DNA of 64,000 bases from Burkholderia seminalis DSM 23518 (GTDB taxonomy: Bacteria > Pseudomonadota > Gammaproteobacteria > Burkholderiales > Burkholderiaceae). Below are positions 1 to 9,984 of this stretch, piece after piece; within the stretch, counting starts at the first letter, position 1; each line of letters begins with the position of its first letter. A program made the translations under genes and the position numbers. The notes beneath the pieces were generated by a model, which saw nothing but the letters and a program-made list of their open reading frames with translations, was not told where the DNA came from and ran no database searches. The stretch spans positions 848,565-912,564 of the forward strand of contig NZ_CADFDK010000002.1 in the NCBI RefSeq assembly GCF_902832885.1, given 5' to 3'.

Positions 1-190
1 GAAGCCGACTGAATTAGAAGATATCGTCAGATGATTGGCTAATTGATATTCGATATGTTTTCGATAGCCGCGGTGTCGAAGCGGCGCGGGCCCGCTCGTT
101 GCGGACGAACCGAACCGGTATTGTTGCGCGCGCAATGGGTTGTTGCGGCGCGCGTGATGCGGCGACCGTGCGTCACGCGCGCTGGCGCCG

Positions 191-1678
191 TCACCCTGCG
201 TTTGCCTGCCAGCCGAGCCCAAGGCTCTTCTGCACCGACACGTAGTCCTTGATCAGTTCGGCTTGCCCTGCAATCACGTTCTGCTGCGCGGACAGCGCTT
301 CGCGTTGCGTATCGAGCAGGTCGATCATCGACGCGACGCCCGCACGATAGCGCTCGTCCATCAGCGAGCGCGAATGCACGGCCGATGTCTGCACCTTCGT
401 CAAGGCGACGACGTGCTCGCGCTGGTGTCCATAGCGCTGCAATGCGGTGTTGGCATCCTGTAATGCGCCGAGCACGGCCTTCTGATAATTCGCTTCCGCT
501 TCGTCGCGCGACGCTTCGGCTGCCCGTACCGCGCCGCGCGTGCGACCGAAGTCGAGGATGTTCCATTGCAGGTACGGCGCACCGACCCACGTGAAATTCT
601 GCTTGCGGAACAGGTGCCCCGGGTCCGCCGCGCTGAAGCCGAGATCGCCGAGCAGCGTCACCTTCGGGAAATAGTCGGCCACATGCTCGCCGATCTGCGC
701 ATTGCTCGACGCGAGCCGGCGCTCGGCCGCGCGAATGTCGGGGCGTTGCTTGAGCAGCGTGGCCGGATCGCCGATCGCGACGTTGCCGGGCAGCGTCGGC
801 AGCGGCACATCCGCGCTCGACAGCGCGGCATCGAGCGCGCCGGGCGCGCGGCCCGTCAGGATCGCGAGCCGGTCGAGCGACTCCGTCACCTGCGCGTCGA
901 GCGGGATCAGCGACGCGCGCGTGTTCTCGACCTGCGTCGTCAGGCGTTCGATGTCCGCATCGGCCGCGACGCCGCGCGCGCGGCGCTGCTGCGTGAGTTC
1001 GAGCATCTTCTGCTGCAACCCGGCGGTTTGCCGCGACAGCGCAAGCCGCTGCTGCTGGTCGCGCAGGTCGACGTACGCATTGGCGACTTCGGCTGCGATC
1101 GACACCTGTGTATCGGCGAGGTCGGCATCCACTGCTTCGGCCTGTGCGGACGCGGCTTCGACCGCGCGGCGCGTACCGCCGAACAGGTCGATTTCCCAGG
1201 TTGCGTCGAAGCCCGCCGAATAGAGCTGCAGCGGGCCCGAGCCGCCCAGCGACGGCGACGTGCCGCCCGACGGGTTCGAGCCGTTCGACGGCAGCAGCGA
1301 ACCGAGCGCGCTGATATCGGGTTCGCGCATGCGGACGGCCGCGGCGGTGGCCGACGCTTTCGGCAACTGGGCCGCACGCTGTTGCGAGAGCTGTGCACGC
1401 GATGCACGCAAGCGTGCCTGGGCCGCGTGCAGATCGGGGTTGAAGACGAGCGCGGCGGTGATCAGCTCGTCGAGCTGGCGGTCGTTCAGCGCGCGCCACC
1501 ACGCGCTCGGGGCGGGCGCGGCGGTGTCGACGCCGGTGGCGGGCGCACGCACGAACGTCGGCGCATCGGGGGCGGCGGGTGCGCCGCGATAGTCGGGGCC
1601 GACCGTGCAGCCGGCGAGCAGGCACGCGGCCGCGCACAGCGTGAGTGCGGGGCGGCGGGGCGGGAAGAAGGGTTTCAT
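191..1678 (-). CDS. Outer-membrane efflux lipoprotein, NodT/OprM family
   Basis: Outer-membrane channel of a tripartite drug exporter; this family forms trimeric beta-barrel/alpha-barrel tunnels docking to a periplasmic adaptor. The 495-residue length is normal. The N-terminus has a lipoprotein signal with lipobox LLAGC (acylated Cys24) followed by TVGPDY, the usual start of mature NodT-type proteins. The body shows the repeated, Ala/Gln-rich helical halves of the family (LRASRAQLSQQRAAQLPKA; SSNAQIGEHVADYFPKVTLLG). It is the last gene of a three-gene operon, starting 13 nt after the EmrB-like stop. Substrate cannot be read from sequence. Confidence 0.93.
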   Translation of the reverse strand: MKPFFPPRRPALTLCAAACLLAGCTVGPDYRGAPAAPDAPTFVRAPATGVDTAAPAPSAWWRALNDRQLDELITAALVFNPDLHAAQARLRASRAQLSQQRAAQLPKASATAAAVRMREPDISALGSLLPSNGSNPSGGTSPSLGGSGPLQLYSAGFDATWEIDLFGGTRRAVEAASAQAEAVDADLADTQVSIAAEVANAYVDLRDQQQRLALSRQTAGLQQKMLELTQQRRARGVAADADIERLTTQVENTRASLIPLDAQVTESLDRLAILTGRAPGALDAALSSADVPLPTLPGNVAIGDPATLLKQRPDIRAAERRLASSNAQIGEHVADYFPKVTLLGDLGFSAADPGHLFRKQNFTWVGAPYLQWNILDFGRTRGAVRAAEASRDEAEANYQKAVLGALQDANTALQRYGHQREHVVALTKVQTSAVHSRSLMDERYRAGVASMIDLLDTQREALSAQQNVIAGQAELIKDYVSVQKSLGLGWQANAG

Positions 1679-1691
1679 CGCGTAAGACGGT

Positions 1692-3278
1692 TCAATGGCC
1701 GGACGACATCGGTTGCGGCCCGCGCGGCGTTCTCAGCAGCAGCGCGAGCGGCACGCAGGCGAGCAGCGCGAGGCCCAGCAGATAAAAGGTTTCGGAGTAG
1801 GTCATCACGACGGCCTGGATCTGGATCTGCTGCGCCAGTTGTCCGAGCGCGCGCAGGTTCGAATACGCGAGGTCGCCGGTGTGCGAGAACCAGTTGGCCG
1901 CATAGGCGGACAGCCGGTCCTGTCCGATCAGCGAGTTGGCGGTCACCGATTCGCGGAGCATGGCTGTATGGTAGGTCGTGCGCCGGTCGATCACGGTGCC
2001 GATGATCGCGAGGCCGATCGAACCGCCGAGGTTGCGCGCCATGTTGTAGAGCCCGGCCGCGTCGCCCGAGTCCTCGCGCGCGACGGCCGCCATCGATGCC
2101 TGGTTGAGCGGCATCATCGCGAGCATCTGCGCGACGCCGCGGATCAGTTGCGACCACACGAAGTCGTGGCCGACGCTCTGCGCGGTCAGGCTGATGTCGA
2201 GCATGCAGCTCAGGCAGAACAGCAGCAGCCCCGAGATCACGAGGATGCGGAAATCGACCTTGCCGAGCAGGCGCGGCAGGATCGGCATCACGAGAAAGGC
2301 CGGCAGCCCCGACAGCAGCATGATCGCGCCGGCCTGTTCCGCGTTGTAGCCGGCGACGATCGCGAGGAACTGCGGCAGCAGGTAGGACACCCCGTACAGC
2401 CCGGCGCCGACCGCGGACACGATCACGATCACGCTTGCGTAGCGCGGGTTGCGCATCAGCGACAGCCGCACGATCGGCCGTGTCGCGAAGCGTTGCGACA
2501 GCGCGATCAGGATCATCCCGGCCAACGACACGATGCTCAGCGTGACGATCATCTGCGATTCGAACCAGCGTTCGCGCTGGCCTTCCTCGAGCACGACGGT
2601 GAGCGAGCTCAGGCCGATCGCGAGGCCGAAGATGCCGAGCCAGTCCGCGTTGAAGAACGCGCTCCAGTGCGGGCGGTCCGACGGCAGTCCGAACACCAGC
2701 AGCGCCATCAGCAGCAGGCACACGGGCAGGTTCAGGAAGAAGCACCAGCTCCAGCTCACGTTTTCCGCGAGCCAGCCGCCGAGCACCGGGCCGAACAACG
2801 GCCCGAGCAGCACGATCAGGCCGAACAGCGTCATCCCGACCGGCAGTTGCGAGAGCGGCAGCCGCGTGCGGATGATCGTCTGCGCGGTCGGGATCAGCGC
2901 GCCGCCCGTGAAGCCCTGGCCGATCCGGCCGGCGATCATCATCGGCAGCGAGTGCGACCAGCCGCACATCATCGAGAACGCGATGAACAGCGCGGAGTTC
3001 GTCAGCAGGAAATTGCGCAGCCCGAACACGCGCGTGAGCCACGCGGCGAGCGGGATCATCACGATCTCCGACATCAGGTAGCCGGTCGAGATCCAGGTGC
3101 CTTCGGTGCCGGTCGCGCCGATTTCGCCCTGGATCTGCGGCAACGCGGAGTTCGTGATCGAAATGTCGAGCGTGGCCATCAGCGCGCCGAGCGCGCCGGC
3201 CGCGACCGCGATCCAGTCGGTGACGCTTGCGCGGCCTTCGTGCGGCGGCGCGGGCATCGTGGCGGACGTATCAGCCAT
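1692..3278 (-). CDS. DHA2-family MFS drug exporter, EmrB-like
   Basis: Inner-membrane proton/drug antiporter of the 14-helix DHA2 group, pairing with the adaptor upstream and the outer-membrane protein downstream to expel compounds across both membranes. About 528 residues. Visible family motifs are LDISITNSALPQIQGEIG in helix 1 and GRIGQGFTGGALIPTAQ in the antiporter region. I chose the ATG at 3278 (protein starts MADTSATMPAPP) because it overlaps the adaptor stop codon by 8 nt, giving translational coupling; the longer open frame to 3518 is only the shadow of the adaptor gene. The drug substrate is unknown. Confidence 0.92.
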   Translation of the reverse strand: MADTSATMPAPPHEGRASVTDWIAVAAGALGALMATLDISITNSALPQIQGEIGATGTEGTWISTGYLMSEIVMIPLAAWLTRVFGLRNFLLTNSALFIAFSMMCGWSHSLPMMIAGRIGQGFTGGALIPTAQTIIRTRLPLSQLPVGMTLFGLIVLLGPLFGPVLGGWLAENVSWSWCFFLNLPVCLLLMALLVFGLPSDRPHWSAFFNADWLGIFGLAIGLSSLTVVLEEGQRERWFESQMIVTLSIVSLAGMILIALSQRFATRPIVRLSLMRNPRYASVIVIVSAVGAGLYGVSYLLPQFLAIVAGYNAEQAGAIMLLSGLPAFLVMPILPRLLGKVDFRILVISGLLLFCLSCMLDISLTAQSVGHDFVWSQLIRGVAQMLAMMPLNQASMAAVAREDSGDAAGLYNMARNLGGSIGLAIIGTVIDRRTTYHTAMLRESVTANSLIGQDRLSAYAANWFSHTGDLAYSNLRALGQLAQQIQIQAVVMTYSETFYLLGLALLACVPLALLLRTPRGPQPMSSGH

Positions 3279-4407
3279 GGCGCTGCTCGTCGCGGGCCGA
3301 ACGCGTGTCGACGTCGACCGTGACCGACAGCCCCGGCAGCAGCATGCGCTGCGCGCGGGCGTTCGAGTCCAGGCGGATGCGCACCGGCACGCGCTGGACG
3401 ATCTTCGTGAAGTTGCCGGTCGCGTTTTCCGGCGGCAGCAGCGCGAACTGCGCGCCGGTGCCGGGCGCGAAGCTGTCGACGACGCCGGACAACGTGCCGT
3501 CCGGCAGTGCGTCGACATGCAGCGACACGGGCTGGCCGATGCGCATGTTGCCGATCTGCGTTTCCTTGAAGTTCGCGACGAGATAGATCGAGTCGACCGG
3601 CACGACGGTCAGCAGCCGCGTGCCGGGCTGCACGTACTGGCCGACGCGTACCGTGCGATCGCCGACGCGGCCGGCGAGCGTGCTGCGCACGATCGTGTTG
3701 TCGAGATCGAGCTGCGATTGCGCGGCGCTGGCCTGCGCGGCCTCGAGCTGCGCGTGCGCCTGCTGGAGTTGCGCGGTGAACGACGCGATCTGCGTGCGCG
3801 CGGCAGCGATCGACGCGGTGTTCGCGGCCAGCGTCGCGGCGGCCTGGTCGCGTGTGCTCTTCAGGTCGGCGACGCGTTCGTGCGTTTCGGCGCCGGTTGC
3901 CGCGAGTGGCGCATAGCGCGTGTATTCGTCGCTGGCGTGCTGAGCATTGATGCGGGACACCTTCGCCTGCGCGTCGGCCTGCTCGAGATTCGCACGCTGC
4001 TGGCTGATGTCGGCTTCGGCGCGCGCGATGTCCGCACGGCGGGCGTCGACGGTGGCCAGCGCCTGCGCGAGCGCGACCTGGTACTGGCGGACATCGAGCC
4101 GCACGAGCGGATCTCCGGCCTTCACGGCCTGGTTGTCGCGCACATAGACGTCGGTCACGTAGCCCGCGACTTTCGGCGCGGCGGTCATGCTGTCCGCCTG
4201 CAGGTACGCATCGTTGGTGCTTTCGATGAAGCGGCCGACCGTCCACCAGCGGCCGAGCCAGACGGCGCCGCCGATGGCGGCGAGCACGGCGACGGCGAGC
4301 AGGATGCGCCGCTTCGATCCGCCGTTTCCGTTGCGCGGCGTTGTTCCGTTTTCCTGACGATCTGCTTTCTGTGGCGGGTGCTGGGGCGGGTCTTGCGGCG
4401 TCGACAT
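3271..4407 (-). CDS. HlyD/EmrA-family periplasmic adaptor
   Basis: Membrane-fusion protein joining the EmrB-like pump to the outer-membrane channel. It has a short Pro/Gln-rich cytoplasmic tail, one membrane anchor at about residues 35-52, a biotinyl-lipoyl half (KVAGYVTDVYVRDNQAVKAGDPLVRLD), a long coiled-coil hairpin (about residues 115-235, Ala/Gln-rich) and a C-terminal beta-barrel (RVGDRTVRVGQYVQPGTRLLTVVP). 378 residues is typical. It is the first gene of the operon and is divergent from the TetR-family gene across 91 bp, so that regulator probably controls it. Confidence 0.93.
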   Translation of the reverse strand: MSTPQDPPQHPPQKADRQENGTTPRNGNGGSKRRILLAVAVLAAIGGAVWLGRWWTVGRFIESTNDAYLQADSMTAAPKVAGYVTDVYVRDNQAVKAGDPLVRLDVRQYQVALAQALATVDARRADIARAEADISQQRANLEQADAQAKVSRINAQHASDEYTRYAPLAATGAETHERVADLKSTRDQAAATLAANTASIAAARTQIASFTAQLQQAHAQLEAAQASAAQSQLDLDNTIVRSTLAGRVGDRTVRVGQYVQPGTRLLTVVPVDSIYLVANFKETQIGNMRIGQPVSLHVDALPDGTLSGVVDSFAPGTGAQFALLPPENATGNFTKIVQRVPVRIRLDSNARAQRMLLPGLSVTVDVDTRSARDEQRHG

Positions 4408-4421
4408 GCGGGATCCAATTT

Positions 4422-4470
4422 ATTCCAAGTGGAAGAATTATTCCAGTTGATAAAATTGTGTCAAGTAGAA
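4422..4470. promoter_or_regulatory. Candidate TetR-family operator between emrA-like and tetR genes
   Basis: The 91-bp divergent gap is AT-rich against its surroundings and contains a perfect palindrome TTCCAAGTGGAA at 4423-4434. Two degenerate relatives follow: TTCCAGTTGATAA from 4441 and TCAAGTAGAA at 4461-4470. A palindrome with repeated half-sites in the only shared promoter region is what is expected for a TetR-type repressor controlling both directions. The protein-site pairing is inferred. Confidence 0.5.
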
Positions 4471-4498
4471 TATCGATCGATCGAACGACGAGGAAGGC

Positions 4499-5335
4499 AT
4501 GAACGAAGCGAAGAAGCTGCGCCGCACGTCGGCAGGCGGCTACGCGCGCGGGGACGAAACGCGGCAGCGGATCATCGAGGCGGCAATCGAACTGTTCGGC
4601 GAACGCGGGTTCGCGGGCGCGTCGACGCGCGAGATCGCCGCGATGGCGGGCGTGAACGCGCCGGCGCTGCAGTACTACTTCGAGAACAAGGAAGGCGTGT
4701 ACCGCGCGTGCGTGGAGACGATCGCGGAGACCGGCTGGCAGGTGTTCGCGCCCGCGGTCGGCCATGCATGGGCGATGCTCGATGCGCACGCGGAGATCGA
4801 CGTGCTGATCGATGCGTTCATCGGGTTGCTGCGCGCCCTGTCGGACCGGATGTTCACAGCGCCGAAGACGATGAATCAGCGCATGTTCTTTGCGCGCGAG
4901 CAGGGCGGCCAGGAGCCGGCGAGCGCGAGCGAAATCCTGATGTCGCGCATGCGCAAGCCGCTGAACGACGTGAGCGCCGCGCTGATCGGCCGCATTTCGG
5001 GGCGGCCGGCCGACGATCCCGTCACGCGGTTGCGCGCGCTGAGCCTGTTCGGGCAGCTCACGGTATTCCACATCGCGCAGCGTTCGGCGCTGCAGTTGCT
5101 CGAGTGGGACGCGTTCGAGGGCGAGCGTGCGGCGCTGCTGATCGAGACGATCGCCGACCAGACGCGCGTGCTGCTCGAGCAATGGCATGTGCAGCGCGAC
5201 GCGCCGGCGGCCGGCCCGGAAGGCGCCGCGAAGCGCGCGCCGGGTGCCGCCGCGTCGAAACGCGCGGCGAAACCGGGAACGGCACGCCCTGCGGCGAAAA
5301 AGACGGTGCGCGTGAAGAAACCCGCCGCGCGTTGA
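4499..5335 (+). CDS. TetR/AcrR-family regulator with CerR-type C-terminal domain
   Basis: DNA-binding regulator, 278 residues. The N-terminal TetR helix-turn-helix covers about residues 19-65 (TRQRIIEAAIELFGERGFAG, then STREIAAMAGVNAPALQYYF). The C-terminal ligand domain resembles the CerR subgroup often found beside EmrAB/RND efflux operons. A Lys/Ala-rich tail of about 35 residues follows, longer than in most relatives and possibly adding non-specific DNA affinity. The start has AGGAAGG five to eight bases upstream. Probably represses the divergent efflux operon; ligand unknown. Confidence 0.9.
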   Translation: MNEAKKLRRTSAGGYARGDETRQRIIEAAIELFGERGFAGASTREIAAMAGVNAPALQYYFENKEGVYRACVETIAETGWQVFAPAVGHAWAMLDAHAEIDVLIDAFIGLLRALSDRMFTAPKTMNQRMFFAREQGGQEPASASEILMSRMRKPLNDVSAALIGRISGRPADDPVTRLRALSLFGQLTVFHIAQRSALQLLEWDAFEGERAALLIETIADQTRVLLEQWHVQRDAPAAGPEGAAKRAPGAAASKRAAKPGTARPAAKKTVRVKKPAAR

Positions 5336-5362
5336 GCGCGGCGCGTCACACGCGTTGAGCGA

Positions 5363-7819
5363 TCAACCCGGCTTGCGCCCCCCGTTGCCGGGCGACGGCG
5401 GCCGGGGCGGCGTGTCGGGCGCGGTGATGTCGTCGGTGGCGTGGTCGCCTTCATCGTTGCCGGCAGGCCGCGTTCCGTCCGCATAGGCAACCAGGCTGCG
5501 CTGCGGATTGGCGATCTGGATCCCGCGCTCGCGGAAGGTCTCCGCGATCCGTCGGTTGAATTCGCGCTGCACGCTCCAGCGCGCCGAGTCCGTGCACTGC
5601 ATCTGTCCGGCCAGCGCGAGCGCCGCACCGTCGACCTGGTCGATACCCCAGTAGCTGAAGTCCGACAGGATGCCGTCGCGATACGTCGGATCGTCGCGCA
5701 ACGCGGCGCCGATTTCCTTCAGCGTCGCGATCGCGCGATCGATGTCCTCGCCGTACGCGATGCTGACCTTGACGGCCGCGTTGCCGAGCCCGCGATTCGT
5801 ATTGTTGACGGTCGTCACGGAGCTGAACGGGATCGTATACAGCGACCCGTCGCCCGCGCGCAGCCGCACGGTGCGGATCGACAGGTATTCGACCGTGCCC
5901 GACACGCCGGCGAGCGTGACCCAGTCGCCGACCTGCATCGCGTTTTCCATCAGCAGGAAGATCCCGGTGATGAAATCCTGCACGAGCTTTTGCGAACCGA
6001 AGCCGAGCGCGACGCCGAAGATGCTCGCCCCGGCCAGCAGCGGGCCGATGTTCACGCCGAGTTCGCTGAGGCCCGTCAGCACGACGACGAGCGCGATCAT
6101 CACGAACAGCAGCGAGCGCAGCATCGGCAGCAGCGTGCGCAGCCGTGCCGCCCGCACCAGGTTGCCTTCGCGCGTCCAGCGCTGCAGGCGGCGCTCGATC
6201 GCGATGTTCGCGGCTTCCCAGACGACGAGCGCGACGATCGCCGCGATCGCGATCGTCACCAGCGCCGACGCGAGGCGGTGGCCGATGGTGCCCGTTCCGA
6301 ACGCGCGGAAGACCGGCACGCCCCAGATCTGCAGCAACAGCACGAGGGTCACGACGCCGATCGCGCCCGATACGATCTGGCGCAGCAGCGGGTAATAGCG
6401 GTACGCGTGCAGATGGACGAGCGTGCGGTCCTCGTCGCGGCGCTGGAACAGCCGCGCGAGCGCGCCGAACACGACGATCGACACCATCCGCATGCCGATC
6501 ATCACGGCGATCGAGCGGCCGCCGAGCGTGATCAGCACGCGGTAGCCGTTGTGGACGTCGAGCGCCCACACGAACCACAGCGCCATCACGACGAAGACCG
6601 ACACGGGGGCCCAGGCGTCCGCGAGCGCATTGGCGACCACGGCGAAGGTCGGGCGGTCGGCGCCGGCCGTGCGGATCCTTGCTGCGACCGGCCGGCGGCA
6701 CTGCAGGATCAGCACCGAGATCATCACGTGCCCGGCGAGCGCGACGGCTTTCAGCAGCGCGACGTGGCCGGCTTCGCTGAGGCCGAAGCTTGCGGCGATC
6801 TCGACCGCGGCCGTGCAGGTGCCGACCACGATCACGATCCGCGCGATCGAGCGCTGCGCGAAATCGGCCCATGCGTCGCTGATATGCAGCAGCCGCAGCT
6901 GTCGCGCGTCGGGCTGGAAGAACAGCCGGCTGACGATCGTGACGAGCCGGCAGATCACGTAGGTGTCGATCAGCGCTTCGAGCGCGGATTCGATCGGCGC
7001 GCCCGTATCGCCGAGCAGCGACATCGCCAGGCTCGCGACGCCGACGAACACGAGCAGCGGCACCGCGCGCAGCCCCAGGCTGACGAGCGCGCGCGGCATC
7101 CGGTGCAGCAGCGTGGTGTGACGCCGCGCATCGCCTTGACCGTGGGATGAAGGCGGCGCGGCTTCGGCAGCGTCGGTGGCATCGGGTGGGTCGGATGAGT
7201 CCGGCGGTGCGTCGTCGTCGGGCGGGACGGAATCGGGCGCGGCGGTACGCGATGGGCCGGCGCGCCGCGCCGCGACCGCGGACAGCGCACGCCGCAGCAA
7301 CCGCCTCGCGAGCCATTCGACGAAGAGCGCGGGCACGAGCACGGCGAGGATGGTCCAGGCCGCGTGCGTGAGCTCGGCGCGCGCGTCGGCGCGCACCAGC
7401 CTGTCATGCCACCAGTTGCCGACCGAGCCGACATCGAGCAGCGAGTGCAACGATTCCTTCAGCGCGCCGCCGATTTCGGTGGTCCAGTGCGCCCCCTGGC
7501 GAACGAGCATCGACGCGAGCCCGTTCGACGTGAGCGCGGTCGGGACCGCGGCGGCCGATGCGCTGCTCGCCGCGGCCGCATTGCTGGCGGCGGCCGCGGG
7601 CGTACTCAGTACGCCGACGGCTGCGATCGCGCGCAGCGTCGTTTCGACCTGCGCGCGATCGCGGGGTTTTTCGAGCACATTGAGTGCCTGCTGGGCCTGT
7701 TGCGGCGTCAGCGCGGGCGCGGTGCCGGAAGCGGCCGAAGCGGCGGCCGGAGCGGGGGCGGCCGCATGGGCGGCCGACACGACGGCGGCAAGCAGCCAGC
7801 CGAGGAGGAAATGTCGCAT
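5363..7819 (-). CDS. Large MscS-family mechanosensitive channel protein
   Basis: Inner-membrane channel expected to open under hypo-osmotic tension. At 818 residues it is one of the large multi-helix MscS relatives (YbiO-like) rather than the minimal type. It has a signal peptide (cleavage near AAHA/AAP), an Ala-rich periplasmic region, a low-complexity Asp/Pro-rich cytoplasmic loop at about residues 190-230, several membrane helices, and the conserved pore/beta region GVALGFGSQKLVQDFITGIF followed by GDWVTLAGVSGTVEYLSIRT near residues 600-660. It converges with the TetR gene (27-bp gap) and stands as a single gene. Confidence 0.92.
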   Translation of the reverse strand: MRHFLLGWLLAAVVSAAHAAAPAPAAASAASGTAPALTPQQAQQALNVLEKPRDRAQVETTLRAIAAVGVLSTPAAAASNAAAASSASAAAVPTALTSNGLASMLVRQGAHWTTEIGGALKESLHSLLDVGSVGNWWHDRLVRADARAELTHAAWTILAVLVPALFVEWLARRLLRRALSAVAARRAGPSRTAAPDSVPPDDDAPPDSSDPPDATDAAEAAPPSSHGQGDARRHTTLLHRMPRALVSLGLRAVPLLVFVGVASLAMSLLGDTGAPIESALEALIDTYVICRLVTIVSRLFFQPDARQLRLLHISDAWADFAQRSIARIVIVVGTCTAAVEIAASFGLSEAGHVALLKAVALAGHVMISVLILQCRRPVAARIRTAGADRPTFAVVANALADAWAPVSVFVVMALWFVWALDVHNGYRVLITLGGRSIAVMIGMRMVSIVVFGALARLFQRRDEDRTLVHLHAYRYYPLLRQIVSGAIGVVTLVLLLQIWGVPVFRAFGTGTIGHRLASALVTIAIAAIVALVVWEAANIAIERRLQRWTREGNLVRAARLRTLLPMLRSLLFVMIALVVVLTGLSELGVNIGPLLAGASIFGVALGFGSQKLVQDFITGIFLLMENAMQVGDWVTLAGVSGTVEYLSIRTVRLRAGDGSLYTIPFSSVTTVNNTNRGLGNAAVKVSIAYGEDIDRAIATLKEIGAALRDDPTYRDGILSDFSYWGIDQVDGAALALAGQMQCTDSARWSVQREFNRRIAETFRERGIQIANPQRSLVAYADGTRPAGNDEGDHATDDITAPDTPPRPPSPGNGGRKPG

Positions 7820-8146
7820 GGAGTGGGCATGCGGGTGCGCATCGGGGCGCGGCCCGCCGGGCTGAACGATGGACGGAAGTTAACATGATCGCGGCCGGAC
7901 GCGAATAGTTCCGTCGACGACGATTCGAATCGGGCATCCCCAAGGCGGCGCGGGCGTTTGCAGTGCGCTCGCGCAGGCAAATCTCCGGTGCCGGCTCCAG
8001 ATGGTCCGGCAATCGGGCGGGCACGGCTTGCCGACTCGCAAGATGCCTGTCACGCCCGTTTGCCGTCGGGCACGGGCAATCCCCTGCCACGTGCGCATTC
8101 GCCCGATCATGTGCGACGCATCGGATAAATTCGGTTTCCTGATGAA
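7820..8146. other. Intergenic region, no gene seen
   Basis: 327 bp between the channel start and the luciferase-like stop, both leftward. Only short shadow frames are present. It should hold the channel promoter, but I cannot pick a convincing -35/-10 pair. A small CCTGAT/ATCAGG hairpin (8139-8152) overlaps the upstream gene's stop codon but has no T-run. Confidence 0.5.
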
Positions 8147-9106
8147 TCAGGCATGTTCGTCGTGAAAGACCGGCAGCACGTGTTCGGCGATTTCCTCGAT
8201 GACCTCGCGCACGGGTCGGTCCGATCCCGGGTTCAGCGTGACATGATGCGTGCCCGCCGCACGCATGTCCTGCAGGATGTCGACCAGCGCACGGCGCCCG
8301 GTTGCGTAGCCGAGCGACAGCGCGGTGGCCGGCGCATCGGGGTCCGCGGCGAGGTCGAGCCGCATCGACACGCCGAACGCGCGAAATTCCGGCGCGGGAA
8401 GCCGGTCGACCGCCGCGCGCCACATCGAATGGCGGGCGCGCTGCGTGTCCGGATCGCGGTGGTACGTCATCCAGCCGATCGCGTGTCGCGCGATCCAGTC
8501 GACGCTTTGTCCGCCCGAGCCGACCGCGAGCATCGGCACCGCATCGTCGCCGCGCGGCAGCAGCGTGAATTCGGGGGCGTCGGGCGGCGCCTGGTCGGGC
8601 AGCACGCGTGACGGTATGCCCAGCGCGGCCGCGACGACCTCCCAGTGCGCGCGATAGCGGTCGCGACGCGTTTCCGCGTCGATGCCGAACGCCGCGTATT
8701 CGGGCGGCCGGTCGCCGGAGCCGAGCCCGAGGATGAAACGTCCGCCCGACAGCGTCGCGACCGACAGCGCGCCTTTCGCGATGTGCAGCGGATGTCGCAG
8801 CGGCAGTACGATCGCGCCGCTTGCCAGTGCGATCCGCCGCGTGCGCGATGCCAGTGCACCGAGCAGCACCCACGGGTCGAGATGGCCGACCGGGTCCGGG
8901 TAGTCGGCGCTGTTCAATGGCACGTCGCGAATCCACAGCGCGCGAAAGCCGAGTGTATCGGCCAGCTCGGCGAGTTCGAGCTGCTCGTTGAAGTCGGCGA
9001 CGATACGGCCGCTGCGGAGCAGCGGCAGCGTGAGGCCGATCGATAACCGTCCGTCCGAAAAGACGCGACGAGCGACGTCGGGGCGGGCAGGGGCGGGCGT
9101 GGTCAT
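8147..9106 (-). CDS. Luciferase-like (LLM class) flavin-dependent oxidoreductase
   Basis: Predicted FMN/F420-type TIM-barrel monooxygenase or reductase, 319 residues, of the bacterial luciferase-like superfamily. Motifs are LTLPLLRSGRIVADFNEQLE near the start, the strand/loop ALWIRDVPLN, SGAIVLPLRHPLHIAKGALS and GGRFILGLGSGDRPPEY, all typical of the LLM class. The ATG at 9106 (MTTPAPARPD) has AGGA six bases upstream and starts where family similarity begins; the 24-codon upstream extension is not supported. Stand-alone gene; substrate not predictable. Confidence 0.88.
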   Translation of the reverse strand: MTTPAPARPDVARRVFSDGRLSIGLTLPLLRSGRIVADFNEQLELAELADTLGFRALWIRDVPLNSADYPDPVGHLDPWVLLGALASRTRRIALASGAIVLPLRHPLHIAKGALSVATLSGGRFILGLGSGDRPPEYAAFGIDAETRRDRYRAHWEVVAAALGIPSRVLPDQAPPDAPEFTLLPRGDDAVPMLAVGSGGQSVDWIARHAIGWMTYHRDPDTQRARHSMWRAAVDRLPAPEFRAFGVSMRLDLAADPDAPATALSLGYATGRRALVDILQDMRAAGTHHVTLNPGSDRPVREVIEEIAEHVLPVFHDEHA

Positions 9107-9984
9107 GGCGGATCCTCGAGGGCGATGCAAAAGCGGACGCGCGGCGTTCCGTGTCCGAATGCTAGCGTGTTTGCGCAACGCGCGAGCCGTGCGACATGCG
9201 CCGTCCCCGGCGCTACGCGATTCGCAGCGTCACGCCGCGCCGAGCGAGGCCGGGGCGCGACGATGGTAGGACGATTGTCCGCGGCGCGCGGACGCAACGC
9301 GCCGGTCCCCGCCCGGGTGCCCGCTGCAGCGCGACCACGCGCAAGGCCGGCCATCGCCCCGTGCCGGCGGGCGTTTCAGTTTCGAAACGTTCGCGCTTCC
9401 TGACGGTGCGCGATCCTTTCCGACCGCCCTGCAGGTGCCCGCGCGGCCTTGCCGCGCGAAGCATGGTGCGCTCCTTGCATATCTGTAGGGGCCGTGAGTG
9501 TGATCGCGGGGGCGTAGTCGGCCCGGCGATCGCTTCAGTAGGTCGGACGCATCGGAGACGGGGACAAGAGAATGAAAAGAGACCGAATCGCAACGTGGCG
9601 TGTTGCAAACATGAATCGCCGACCTGCCAGGGTATTCGCTTCGCCGTTACGTGCGGCGACGTGAGCGCGCGGCTTTCCGTTCCATCCGAGCAATCGGGTT
9701 CGTTCTGAACGACGACGTGCACGCGGGATGCACGAGGCCGACCGGCGACGGTCGGCCGTCGGGGATGAGCCCCGAATGCATGCGGATGGCCCCCGGCCTG
9801 GATCCCGGACCGTCATGCCGTCGCGCAACGCAAGTCGTCGCGTGGCGGATGCGTTCGCGCGCCGCGCGTTGCGGCGTGGCGGACCTGACCCGGACCGCAC
9901 GGAAGCGCCGGTGGCGCGACGCGGCGCAGCATCGTGGAACACGCGTAGTCCAGGGGAAGCGTTCGCCGGTGGCTGCATGGCGGA
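9107..9984. other. Gene-free intergenic region
   Basis: Almost 900 bp between divergent genes without a convincing coding frame: the frames present are short, overlap each other on both strands and lack family features. A lower-GC patch near 9555-9625 could hold a promoter. The candidate small RNA and its terminator lie immediately to the right. Confidence 0.5.

Noticed and set aside
3097-5358. A 753-codon rightward frame across the efflux operon and TetR gene
   Set aside because: It overlaps four well-supported genes and has biased, repetitive Arg/Ala/Gly composition.
9213-9722. A 169-codon leftward frame in the gene-free kilobase
   Set aside because: No ribosome site, no family motif, composition of spurious frames, and overlap with several equally long frames on the other strand.
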